Translations under genes and position numbers: made by a program
The notes under the pieces: model-generated
Databases searched by the model: none
Told to the model about the DNA's origin: nothing
The model's input: the letters and a program-made list of their open reading frames with translations, nothing else
Source of the DNA: Roseococcus sp. SYP-B2431
GTDB lineage: Bacteria > Pseudomonadota > Alphaproteobacteria > Acetobacterales > Acetobacteraceae
Assembly: GCF_004336745.1 (NCBI RefSeq)
Contig: NZ_SJXD01000031.1
Coordinates: 1-64,000, forward strand
Reading direction: 5' to 3'
DNA: 64,000 nucleotides
In this document: positions 46,447 to 54,947 of the stretch, in pieces
How the letters are laid out: every line of letters starts with the position of its first letter
Numbering within the stretch: position 1 is the stretch's first letter

Positions 46447-47880
46447 TCAGCCCGGCGGGCGGTGCCCCGCCCAGGGCCGCGCCTGCTCGAGCAGCGCGCC
46501 CAGCCGCAGGACATCCGTCTCCGCGCCCCATTTCCCCACCACCTGCACCGCCGTCGGCAGGCCGTCGGCGCCGAAGCCCGAGGGCAGCGAGAGCGCCGGA
46601 TGGCCCGTGAGGTTGAAGGGGTACTGATAGGCCGTCCAACCCTGGCGCGTGATGCCGCATTTCACCCCGTCCACCTCGACCTCGTCATTCGCCGCGTCGA
46701 ACTCCACCGGCAGGGCGGTGCGGCTCATCGTCGGCGTGACGAGGAAGTCGTAGCGCCCGAACAGCGCCTGGATCGCGCGGAACAGCCGCGTGCGGGCGAA
46801 TTGCGCGCGGCGGTAGTCGTGCAGGCCGAAGCCGTTCCCGCGCTCCATGAAGGCGAGCGTCACCGGGTCCATCTGGTTCTGCCAGCGCGGCAGGAACTGC
46901 GCGAAGCCCACCGCGAAGCCCGCCTGGTAGAGGATGCGCCCCTCATGCTCGATCCAGTCGATCTCGTCGGTGACCTCCTCGACCGCCGCGCCCATCGCGG
47001 CCCAGGCGTCCAGCGAGGCCCGGGTGTTCGCCGCCACGTCGGCCGCCACGCGCGGATTGTGGCAGCGCGGGATATAGCCGATGCGCACCGCCGAGAGATC
47101 GGCGCCGGTGAGCTGCGGCGAGAGCCGCCGCCGGTCCTCGCCCTTCAGCGACCACACGTCCCCGGCGGCGCCGCCGCTCAGCACCGCATGCATCACGGCG
47201 GCATCGGTGACGGTGCGGGCCAGCGGCCCGGCATAGGTGTTGTTGGAGAAGCTGTCCGTCGCGGATTCATAGGGCACGGCGCCGAGCGTGGGCTTCAGCC
47301 CGACCACGCCGCAGCAGGCGGCCGGCCCGCGCACGGAGCCCGCGCCGTCCGTGCCGAGGCCCAGCGGCCCGAGCCCCGCCGCGACCGCCGCCGCCGCGCC
47401 GCCACTCGATCCGCCGGAGGTGCGGCCGAGGTTCCAGGGGTTGCGGGTGATGCCGTGGGGCGGGCTGTCGGTCAGGCCCTTGTTGCCGAATTCGGGCGTG
47501 GTGGATTTGCCCAGGATGATCGCGCCCGCCGCGCGCAGCCGCGCGACCAGCACGTCGTCCGCTGCGGCGGGCGGCGCGTCGGCGAAGATCGCCGAGCCCT
47601 TGCGGGTGGGCACGCCCTTCACGTCCAGCAGGTCCTTGATATGGACGGGGACGCCGTGCAACGGACCGAGCGGCGCGCCGGCCTGCACGGCCGCCTCCGC
47701 CCTGACGGCCTCCGCCCGTGCCTCCCCGGCCATGACCTCGACGAAGACGTTCAGCCGCGGCTGCTGGAGCTCGATCGCCGCCAGCACGGCCTCCAGATAA
47801 TCGACCGGCGAGAGCGCGCCGCGGCGGATGAGTGCCGCGGCGGTGCTAGCGGGCGTGAAGAGAAGGTCGGCGTCGGGCAT
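46447..47880 (-). CDS. Amidase-signature enzyme
   Basis: Seen: 477 residues from the ATG at 47880. The Ser-Ser-Lys catalytic triad regions are clear: Lys in PVHIKDLLDVKGV, and the serine loop GRTSGGSSGGAAAAVAAG followed by GTDGAGSVRGPAACCGVVG. Known: amidase-signature hydrolases act on aliphatic, aryl or amino-acid amides. It is not GatA, because no gatB/gatC is present. A TATAAT box 82 nt upstream (47967-47962, minus strand) may be its promoter. Followed by a TctC gene. Confidence 0.92.
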   Translation of the reverse strand: MPDADLLFTPASTAAALIRRGALSPVDYLEAVLAAIELQQPRLNVFVEVMAGEARAEAVRAEAAVQAGAPLGPLHGVPVHIKDLLDVKGVPTRKGSAIFADAPPAAADDVLVARLRAAGAIILGKSTTPEFGNKGLTDSPPHGITRNPWNLGRTSGGSSGGAAAAVAAGLGPLGLGTDGAGSVRGPAACCGVVGLKPTLGAVPYESATDSFSNNTYAGPLARTVTDAAVMHAVLSGGAAGDVWSLKGEDRRRLSPQLTGADLSAVRIGYIPRCHNPRVAADVAANTRASLDAWAAMGAAVEEVTDEIDWIEHEGRILYQAGFAVGFAQFLPRWQNQMDPVTLAFMERGNGFGLHDYRRAQFARTRLFRAIQALFGRYDFLVTPTMSRTALPVEFDAANDEVEVDGVKCGITRQGWTAYQYPFNLTGHPALSLPSGFGADGLPTAVQVVGKWGAETDVLRLGALLEQARPWAGHRPPG

Positions 47881-47961
47881 GGGGGTCTCCGGCTTGCCGG
47901 CCGAGAGTGCTGGCGCATCGCGCGGGGCACAAGCGGGCCCCGGAACCGACCGCCGCAGGAG

Positions 47962-47967
47962 ATTATA
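47962..47967 (-). promoter_or_regulatory. Candidate -10 box for the amidase-TctC unit
   Basis: TATAAT on the minus strand, rare in this composition, about 82 nt upstream of the amidase ATG. No good TTGACA-like -35 lies at 16-18 nt; the best match is poor. It lies in the 194-bp region divergent to the next TctC gene. Confidence 0.35.
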
Positions 47968-48074
47968 CGCTTTTCCCCGCGGCCCCTGTATCTTTCGGCA
48001 CGAAGCCCCCAGACTTGCGGGCGGGAGACGTTGCACACGCGGTCAGAATTGGATCGAAGGGAGGCGAGGCAGGG

Positions 48075-49073
48075 ATGATGTTCGACTGGATCAGGCGCGG
48101 CGCTTGCGCGGCCATGCTGCTCACGGGACTCGGCGCGAATGGCGGCGCCCAGGCGCAGGAATTCCCGCAGCCGGGCCGCCCGCTGATGTTCGTCTCCGGC
48201 TTCCCGGCCGGCACCGCCATCGACATCTATGGCCGCATCATTCTCGAGCGCGTCCAGCGCGAGCTCGGCGTGCCCATGGTCATCGACATCCGCTCCGGCG
48301 CCTCGGGCAATATCGGCATGGAGCACGTGGCGCGCGCGGCGCCGGACGGGCACACGATCACGCTCGCCACCTCGGCCATGATGGCGATCAACCCGGCCGT
48401 CTTCCCGCGCATGCCGATCGACACGCAGGCCGACCTCGTGCCGATCCTGGGCGTCTTCGACGCGCCGAACTTCATGACGGTGAGCACGGAGAAGCGGCCC
48501 GACTTCACCACCTGCCAGGCCGTGGTCGATGCGGCGCGGGCCCGCCCCGGCCAGCTGAACTACGCGAGCACGGGCAATGGCGCCTCCACGCATCTTGCCG
48601 GCGCGCAATTCGCCTCGGTGCTGGGGCTCAACCTCGTGCACGTGCCCTATCGCGGCGGGCCCTTCGCCATGACGGCGCTGTACCAGGGCGACGTGGACGT
48701 CTTCTTCTACCAGACCGGCCCAGTGATCGAGTTCTACCGCCAGGGCCGCGTGCGCCTGCTCGCCGTCACCTCCGGCCAGCGCGTGGCCGCCGTGCCGGAG
48801 GTCCCGACCGTGGCGGAGGCCTGCAACCTGCCCGGCTTCGACAGCACCACCTGGTACGCGCTGATGGCGCCGGCGCGCACCCCGCAGCCCATCCTGAATC
48901 GCCTCACCGAGGTCTTCACCCGCGTGGCGAACGAGCCCGAGGTGCGCGAGCGCATCGCCGCCATGGGCTTCACACCCAACGTGCAGCCGCCCGAGGCGAC
49001 GCGCGCGCGGCTGGCCCGCGACATCGTCACCTGGCGGGACGTCGTCGCGCGGACCGGCGCGCGCGCGGAGTAG
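48075..49073 (+). CDS. Bug/TctC-family tripartite tricarboxylate receptor
   Basis: Seen: 332 residues from the ATG at 48075 (next codon but one, 48078, also possible). The signal peptide region is RRGACAAMLLTGLGANGGAQAQ, cut before EFPQPGRPLMFVSGFPAGTA. Then SGASGNIGMEHVARAAPDG and HVPYRGGPFAMTALYQGDVD. Known: receptor of the same family as the four others in the window. It has an unusual Cys (DFTTCQAVVDA) and ends right where the 101-bp tandem repeat begins. Downstream LysR gene is on the same strand. Confidence 0.9.
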   Translation: MMFDWIRRGACAAMLLTGLGANGGAQAQEFPQPGRPLMFVSGFPAGTAIDIYGRIILERVQRELGVPMVIDIRSGASGNIGMEHVARAAPDGHTITLATSAMMAINPAVFPRMPIDTQADLVPILGVFDAPNFMTVSTEKRPDFTTCQAVVDAARARPGQLNYASTGNGASTHLAGAQFASVLGLNLVHVPYRGGPFAMTALYQGDVDVFFYQTGPVIEFYRQGRVRLLAVTSGQRVAAVPEVPTVAEACNLPGFDSTTWYALMAPARTPQPILNRLTEVFTRVANEPEVRERIAAMGFTPNVQPPEATRARLARDIVTWRDVVARTGARAE

Positions 49074-49276
49074 AGCATGATCGCCGCGGGTGGAATCACC
49101 GGAGGCGTGGATCAGGCTCCAGACGAGAGGCTGGAGGCCTTGCCGTGAGCGCTTGCGAGCGGAAAAGCCTCTCGAGCATGATCGCCGCGGGTGGAATCAC
49201 CGGAGGCGTGAATCAGGCTCCGGACGAGAGGCTGGAGACCTTGCCGTGAGCGCTTGCGAGCGGAAAAGCCTCTAGC
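49074..49276 (+). repeat. 101-bp tandem duplication ending at the LysR start codon
   Basis: Two nearly identical units start with AGCATGATCGCC at 49074 and 49175 and differ at three bases plus a 2-nt gap. A third partial unit (AGCATG at 49274) supplies the LysR ATG at 49277. Each unit contains a 23-codon open frame from its ATG (MIAAGGITGGV...ERLE) to a TGA, and an inverted pair AGAGGCT...AGCCTCT bracketing its second half. No other copies exist in the window. Confidence 0.85.
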
Positions 49277-50209
49277 ATGGACCTCCGCCAGCTCCAGCTC
49301 TTCCGGCGCATCGTCGCCGAGGGCAGCTTCTCCCGGGCGGCGGCGGCGCTCGGCATCGCGCAGCCGGCGCTGAGCCGGCAGGTGCGCGCGCTGGAGGAGG
49401 AGCTCGGGATCCGCCTGCTCCATCGCAACGGCCGCGGCGTGAGCCCGACCGAGGAGGGGCGGCGCTTCGCCGACGCGGTCTCGCCCGTGCTGGACGATCT
49501 GGACCGCATCCGCGAGGAGGCCATGGCGGCGCAGGGCGTGGCGCGCGGCAGGCTGCGCGTGGCCATGCCGCCCTCGGTCGCCGCCGCGCTGGGGCCGGCG
49601 CTGATGCGCCACCTGCGCGCGGCGATGCCGGAGGTGCAGCTGAACCTGCGCGACGGCTTCACCGGCACCATCCACGAATGGCTGACGCGCGGCGAGGTGG
49701 ACATCGCCGTGCTCAATACGATGCGGCGCAGCGCGGCGGTGAAGACCGAGCCGCTCTACGACGCGCATCTCTTCCTGGTCCATCCGCCGGGCGACGAGCG
49801 GGTGGCGCGGCTGCTCACGCCCTCGGGCGAGATTTCGCTGGCCGACCTGGCCACGCTGCCGCTGCTGCTGCCCGGCCGGCATCACGGCGTCCGGCGCGAG
49901 ATCGCGGCGGCGCTCAGCGCGGCCGGCCTCGTCGCGACGCAGGTCGAGGACGTGGATTCGCTGACGGGCGTGAAGCACATGGTGGCCGAGGGGCTCGGCT
50001 ACACGCTCTTCGCCTGGGACGCGGTGGCGCTGGAGATCGAGGCGGGCGCGCTGGCGGCGGCGCGGGTCTGCGCGCCGGTGCTGCTGCACGGCTTCGTGCT
50101 CGGCACCTCGGCCGAGGTCTCGCCCGCGGCGCGCGCCGTGATGCGCTTCTTGCGCGAGGAAGTGCGCCGGCGCATCGCGGATGGAAGGCTGCGCGGCAGC
50201 CTCGGCTGA
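49277..50209 (+). CDS. LysR-family transcription regulator
   Basis: Seen: 310 residues. N-terminal winged helix at 1-60 (MDLRQLQLFRRIVAEGSFSR, IAQPALSRQVRALEEELG) and a co-inducer domain with AMPPSVAAALGPALM and PLLLPGRHHGVRREIA. Known: LysR regulators need a small ligand, often a carboxylate that also reaches a TctC receptor. Its start codon is the third AGCATG of the tandem repeat, so the repeat forms its whole leader. Ends at a strong hairpin. It lies next to a TctC gene of the same strand, its probable target (inference). Confidence 0.92.
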   Translation: MDLRQLQLFRRIVAEGSFSRAAAALGIAQPALSRQVRALEEELGIRLLHRNGRGVSPTEEGRRFADAVSPVLDDLDRIREEAMAAQGVARGRLRVAMPPSVAAALGPALMRHLRAAMPEVQLNLRDGFTGTIHEWLTRGEVDIAVLNTMRRSAAVKTEPLYDAHLFLVHPPGDERVARLLTPSGEISLADLATLPLLLPGRHHGVRREIAAALSAAGLVATQVEDVDSLTGVKHMVAEGLGYTLFAWDAVALEIEAGALAAARVCAPVLLHGFVLGTSAEVSPAARAVMRFLREEVRRRIADGRLRGSLG

Positions 50210-50212
50210 CGG

Positions 50213-50240
50213 GACCGGGAGGGGCCCGCCCCTCCCGGTC
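50213..50240. terminator. Bidirectional hairpin after the LysR gene
   Basis: GACCGGGAGGGGC-CC-GCCCCTCCCGGTC, perfect 13-bp stem, 3 bp after the LysR stop and 11 bp from the end of the convergent gene. No T-run on either side. Confidence 0.6.
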
Positions 50241-50251
50241 GTGACCCGCCG

Positions 50252-50818
50252 CTACCGCCGCATGGGCTCCACGCGCAGCGCCACGCTCCGCCCATAGACG
50301 ATGTCCACCTGCTGCCCGGGCCGCAGCGAGCGCGCGAATTCCACCATCTCGGGCTGCCGCGGCCGCGCCGTGCGCCGCACGCCCGCCGGCCCGGTGAAGG
50401 TCACCGCCCCGGTGCGGCGGTTCACGGCATCGACCGTCACGCGTGCGCGCACCCCTTCGGCCGCGCCCGCGCCGGGCCGCTGGCCGGGCGCGGTCCGCGC
50501 CCCGGCGACCCCGGCCCCGCCCGGCCCCGCGCCATCGGCCGGATTGGCGAGCGCCACGATCAGCGCCTCGCCGAACTCCAGCACGACGGTGTCGCCGGGA
50601 TGGACCTGCGCCAGGTTGCGCACATTGGGCCCGGCCACGACCGTCTCGAAGGTGCCGTCCTCGCCGCGCAGCACCAGCTGGCGCGTGCTGCGGTCGATCG
50701 ATTCCACCACGGCGCTCGCGGTGGCGGTGCGGCTCACGACGGCACCCTCGGGGGCCTGGGCGAAAGCTGGGGCGGCGGCCAGCAGCCCCGCGGCGAGGCC
50801 GAGTTGGAACAGGCGCAT
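50252..50818 (-). CDS. Exported protein of unknown function
   Basis: Seen: 188 residues from the ATG at 50818. Signal peptide MRLFQLGLAAGLLAAAPAFA, cut before QAPEGA. The mature part has two similar beta units: VVESIDRSTRQLVLRGEDG with VVAGPNVRNLAQVHPGDTVV, and VTVDAVNRRTGAVTFTGPAG with a Q-x-GQQVDIVYG ending. A Pro/Gly/Ala linker lies between. The repeat resembles small OB-like or PilZ-unrelated beta modules found in many alphaproteobacterial secretomes. No function can be given. Upstream in-phase sequence is non-coding. Confidence 0.7.
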   Translation of the reverse strand: MRLFQLGLAAGLLAAAPAFAQAPEGAVVSRTATASAVVESIDRSTRQLVLRGEDGTFETVVAGPNVRNLAQVHPGDTVVLEFGEALIVALANPADGAGPGGAGVAGARTAPGQRPGAGAAEGVRARVTVDAVNRRTGAVTFTGPAGVRRTARPRQPEMVEFARSLRPGQQVDIVYGRSVALRVEPMRR

Positions 50819-50973
50819 GCGACGTGTCTCCCTGATGGTTCGCCGGCTCCGGGCGCGGCGGGGCAAGCCTACAACCCTGGCAGCCCTGCATGCGAGCGCA
50901 GCTTTCAGCCGGATCGCCTGCCGGCCGTGGCCCGGGGCGCGAGGGCCCCGGCCGATTCCGGGGCAGAGCCGAT

Positions 50974-51492
50974 TCAGGGTCCGCGGGAATCGAGGCGGAC
51001 CACCGCCGTCAGGTCGGTGTCCTGCGTGCGCGCGCCGGCGCGCGTGAGCAGGGCATGGACCTGGCCGCGATGATGCGTCTGGTGGTTGAAGAAATGCGTG
51101 ACCGCGAGCCAGCGCGGATCGCGCCGCTCGCGCTGGGCGCCGCGGCTGAACCAGACGAGCTCCCGGTCCAGCGCCTCCTGGGTGAGGCCGGCCGCCCAGC
51201 CCTCGATGCGCGCGTCCAGCTCCCGCCGCACGGCGGAGAGCTCGCCCCAATCGGCGTGGAGCGCGGTGCTGCCGGGGATGCCGGCCGAAGGCGCCTCCCA
51301 TCCGTCGAAGCGGCTCATCCAGATGCGGTCGCCCCAGACCAGGTGGTTCAGCGTGGCGTGGATGCCGCCGAAGAAGGCGCCGCGGTCGGCCCGGCGCTCC
51401 TCGTCCGGGAGCGTGTCCGCGGCGGCATAGGTCCGCCGGTTCATCTCGCTGTTATAGGCCGCCATGGCGCGGACCCAGGCCGGCTGGATCAT
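50974..51492 (-). CDS. DinB-family putative metal-dependent protein
   Basis: Seen: 172 residues, a four-helix bundle pattern with the three metal-ligand regions of the DinB superfamily: HATLNHLVWGDRIWMSRF, the middle AELDARIEGW region, and FFNHQTHHRGQVHALLTRAG. Known: DinB/YfiT proteins carry a divalent metal on three histidines; some are thiol transferases, most are unassigned. It lies between an exported protein and a double acetyltransferase, all on the minus strand. Function unknown. Confidence 0.83.
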   Translation of the reverse strand: MIQPAWVRAMAAYNSEMNRRTYAAADTLPDEERRADRGAFFGGIHATLNHLVWGDRIWMSRFDGWEAPSAGIPGSTALHADWGELSAVRRELDARIEGWAAGLTQEALDRELVWFSRGAQRERRDPRWLAVTHFFNHQTHHRGQVHALLTRAGARTQDTDLTAVVRLDSRGP

Positions 51493-51544
51493 CTGGACCT
51501 CCTGTCATCCTGGCGCGGCGGGCGGCCCCCCCATGGGATCGCGA

Positions 51545-52534
51545 TCACCCCGTGCGCCGGTAGAAGTACCGCGCCGCGACGAGGCGGCCGGCGCCGTTGA
51601 CGGCGAAATCGGGGATATAGCCGCCCTCCTCCCAGCCGAGCCGGCGGTAGAGCCGCTCGCCCTCGGCATCCGCCTCGGTGTCCAGCGTCAGCAGCCGGCG
51701 CCCGAGGCGCAGCGCCGCCTGCTCGGCCCGCCGCATCAGCGCCTCGCCCACGCCGCGCCGGCGGAAGGCCGGATCGACCAGCAGCTTCATCACCTCGGCG
51801 CGATGCTGCTGGTTCTCCGGCGTCGCGAGGTCGAGCTGCACGGTGCCGGCCAGCGCGCCCTCCCACCAGGCGCCGAGCAGCACGCGGTGCGCCTGCGCCA
51901 CCTCGGAGGAGGTGCGCTTCCAGAAGCCGCGCGACTTCTCCGGCGCCAGCGGCGGCAGGAAGGTCACGGCGCCGCCCTCGGCCACGCAGGCGACCAGGAT
52001 CTCCGAGAAGCGCCGCTCCGCGCTCGCCGCCGCCGCCGCGTCCAGCACCTCGACCACGAGGCCGCGTGCCGGCTTGGCGTAGCGGAACTCCAGCGACTTC
52101 GAGAGGTCGTCGAGGATGCGGATGGCGCCCTGCCGGACATAGCCGCGCTTCTCGTAGAAGGCATGCGCCGCGTTGAAGCGCGTGTCGGTCCAGAGGACCA
52201 TGCGCTCGGCGCCGTGGCCGCGCGCATGCGCCTCGGCCGTGTCGAGCAGCCGGTGCGCGAGGCCGGTGCCGCGCGCGGCCTTGGCCACGTACATGCGGCC
52301 GATCTCCCAGGCGCCGTCCTCGCGCATCGGCCGGGTGGCGACCATGCCGAGCGGGCCTTCCGCGCCCTCGGCCAGCCAGAGCGCGCCGCCCTTCTCCGCG
52401 AAATGGGTGGCGAGGGCGCGGAGCTCCGGCAGTTCCGCATCCACGTCGAAGACGACGCCCGGGAATTCGCTCCAGGCGTCGCCGATCAGGCGGATATAGG
52501 CGTCGCTGTCGGCGTCGGTGCCGACGCGCAGCAC
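51545..52534 (-). CDS. Tandem GNAT-domain acetyltransferase
   Basis: Seen: 329 residues from a GTG at 52534 that overlaps the aminotransferase stop by 1 nt (TAGTG). Two GNAT domains in one chain: the first has KAARGTGLAHRLLDTAEAHA then FYEKRGYVRQG, the second has DPAFRRRGVGEALMRRAEQA then LYRRLGWEEGGY. Both keep the (R/Q)xxGxG/A acetyl-CoA loop. Known: N-acetylation of amines, antibiotics or proteins. The translational coupling with an aspartate-type aminotransferase hints at an amino-acid substrate (inference). Confidence 0.85.
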   Translation of the reverse strand: MLRVGTDADSDAYIRLIGDAWSEFPGVVFDVDAELPELRALATHFAEKGGALWLAEGAEGPLGMVATRPMREDGAWEIGRMYVAKAARGTGLAHRLLDTAEAHARGHGAERMVLWTDTRFNAAHAFYEKRGYVRQGAIRILDDLSKSLEFRYAKPARGLVVEVLDAAAAASAERRFSEILVACVAEGGAVTFLPPLAPEKSRGFWKRTSSEVAQAHRVLLGAWWEGALAGTVQLDLATPENQQHRAEVMKLLVDPAFRRRGVGEALMRRAEQAALRLGRRLLTLDTEADAEGERLYRRLGWEEGGYIPDFAVNGAGRLVAARYFYRRTG

Positions 52535-53736
52535 TAGGAGAGGCCCTTGCAGAAGTCCTGAATGCGCGCGCAGGCGGTGCGCAGGCTGTCCATGTCGGTC
52601 GCGTAGCTGATGCGGACATAGGGCGACATGCCGTAGGCCGCGCCCTGCACCACCGCCACATGCGCCTCTTCCAGCAGGGCGAAGGCGAAGTCCGTGTCGT
52701 TCTCGATCTTCCTGCCGGCGGGCGTGGTCTTGCCGATGCAGCCCGCGACGTTCGGGAAGACGTAGAAGGCGCCCTCCGGCTTGTGGCAAGCGATGCCCGG
52801 GGCCTGGTTCAGCGCCTCCACCACGAAGTCGCGCCGGCGGCGGTACTCCTCCGCCCGCTCCTTCACCAGCTCCTGCGGCCCGTCCAGCGCCGCCACCGCC
52901 GCCGCCTGGCCCACGGTCGAGACGCCCGCCGTCGCCTGGCCCTGCATGTTGAACATGCCCTTGATGAGCTCGGCCGGGCCCGCGCAGAAGCCGATGCGCC
53001 AGCCGGTCATCGCATAGGTCTTGGAGGCGCCGCTGATGATCAGCGTGCGGTCCTTCAGCCGGGGCTCGACTTCGGCGATCGTGCAGAACTCGAAGCCGTC
53101 ATAGACGAGGTGCTCGTACATGTCGTCCGTCATGATCCAGACGTCCGGATGCCGCAGCAGCACCTCCGCCAGCGCCTTCATCTCCGCGCGCGAGCAGGCT
53201 GCGCCCGTCGGGTTGTTGGGGAAGTTGAGCAGCACCCACCTGGTCTTCGGCGTGATCGCCGCCGCCAGATCCTCGGGGCGCAGCTTGAAGCCGTTGTTCT
53301 GCGGGCAGCTCACCGTCACCGGCACGCCGCCGGCCACCTTCGCCATGTCGGCATAGCTCACCCAGAAGGGCGAGGGGATCACCACCTCGTCGCCCGGGTC
53401 GAGCGTCGCCATGAAGGCGTTGAAGATGGACTGCTTGCCCCCGTTGGTGACGAGGATCTCGTCCATCGCATAGTCGAGGTTGTTGTCCCGCTTGAACTTG
53501 CGCTGCACGGCCGCCTTCAGCGCCGGCGTGCCGCCCTGCGGCGGATACTTGGTCTGCCCGTCCAGCGCCGCCTTGTAGGCCGCCTCGATCGCATGGCGGG
53601 GCGTGTCGAAATCCGGCTCGCCCGTCGTCAGGCTCACCACCTTCACGCCCTGCGCGGCCAGCTCCCGGGCCTTGATCGTCATGGCGACCGAGGCGGAGAC
53701 CTTCACATCGGCGAGGCGGCTGGCGAGGGCGGGCAT
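52534..53736 (-). CDS. Class I/II pyridoxal-phosphate aminotransferase (aspartate aminotransferase type)
   Basis: Seen: 400 residues. The family order is complete: VVSLTTGEPDFDTPRHAIEA, VTNGGKQSIFNAF, LNFPNNPTGAACSRAE and the PLP lysine in IISGASKTYAMTGWRIGF. Near the end, YVRISYATDMDSL carries the carboxylate-binding Arg. Known: this alphaproteobacterial AatA type transaminates aspartate (sometimes prephenate) with 2-oxoglutarate in the cytosol. Divergent from accA with 108 bp between the starts. Confidence 0.92.
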   Translation of the reverse strand: MPALASRLADVKVSASVAMTIKARELAAQGVKVVSLTTGEPDFDTPRHAIEAAYKAALDGQTKYPPQGGTPALKAAVQRKFKRDNNLDYAMDEILVTNGGKQSIFNAFMATLDPGDEVVIPSPFWVSYADMAKVAGGVPVTVSCPQNNGFKLRPEDLAAAITPKTRWVLLNFPNNPTGAACSRAEMKALAEVLLRHPDVWIMTDDMYEHLVYDGFEFCTIAEVEPRLKDRTLIISGASKTYAMTGWRIGFCAGPAELIKGMFNMQGQATAGVSTVGQAAAVAALDGPQELVKERAEEYRRRRDFVVEALNQAPGIACHKPEGAFYVFPNVAGCIGKTTPAGRKIENDTDFAFALLEEAHVAVVQGAAYGMSPYVRISYATDMDSLRTACARIQDFCKGLS

Positions 53737-53844
53737 CTGTTGTCCTGGGTTGGCAAAGGGCGCGCACTCTATGGCCCGCCGCGGGCGCCGCCAATACGCC
53801 CGCCCGGTTTCCGAGCCCCGGGCTTTCCGCTAGACCGGCTCGCC

Positions 53845-54801
<957 letters not shown>

Positions 54802-54809
54802 GCCCATGA

Positions 54810-54835
54810 GCGTTCCAGCCCAGGACCAGGAACGC
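54810..54835 (+). terminator. Hairpin after accA
   Basis: GCGTTCC-N12-GGAACGC, 8 bp after the accA stop, followed by CTCCCG. Weak T content, so probably only partly efficient. It is directly upstream of repeat copy B. Confidence 0.4.
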
Positions 54836-54838
54836 CTC

Positions 54839-54947
54839 CCGAGGATCCGGCCGCACAGCGGCCGGCGCGCCCAGACTGCCTGGCGGATGGCGCAGCCGGC
54901 GCGGCGCGAAGCCAAGGCGGCGAAGCCGCCGCCCGGCGTCTGAGGGC
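54839..54947 (+). repeat. Structured dispersed repeat, copy B, in the leader of the MFS gene
   Basis: CCGAGGAT then hairpin CCGGCCGC-ACA-GCGGCCGG (54847-54865), GCGCGGCGCGAAGCCAAG, hairpin GGCGGC-GAA-GCCGCC (about 54917-54931), and CGCCCGGCGTCTGAGGGC ending at 54947. The MFS ATG follows at 54948. It matches copy A (3821-3932) part for part. The 3' hairpin arms are swapped relative to copy A (GCCGCC/GGCGGC there). It also contains an 18-codon frame from ATG at about 54887 to the TGA at 54941, just before the MFS start. Confidence 0.75.

Noticed and set aside
46447-47880. Amidase as GatA of the tRNA amidotransferase
   Set aside because: No gatB or gatC nearby, and the position beside a TctC receptor fits a catabolic amidase.
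49078-49146. 23-codon frame in the tandem repeat as a gene
   Set aside because: Differences between the two copies are two amino-acid changes and one silent change, with no evidence for coding selection; kept only as part of the repeat finding.
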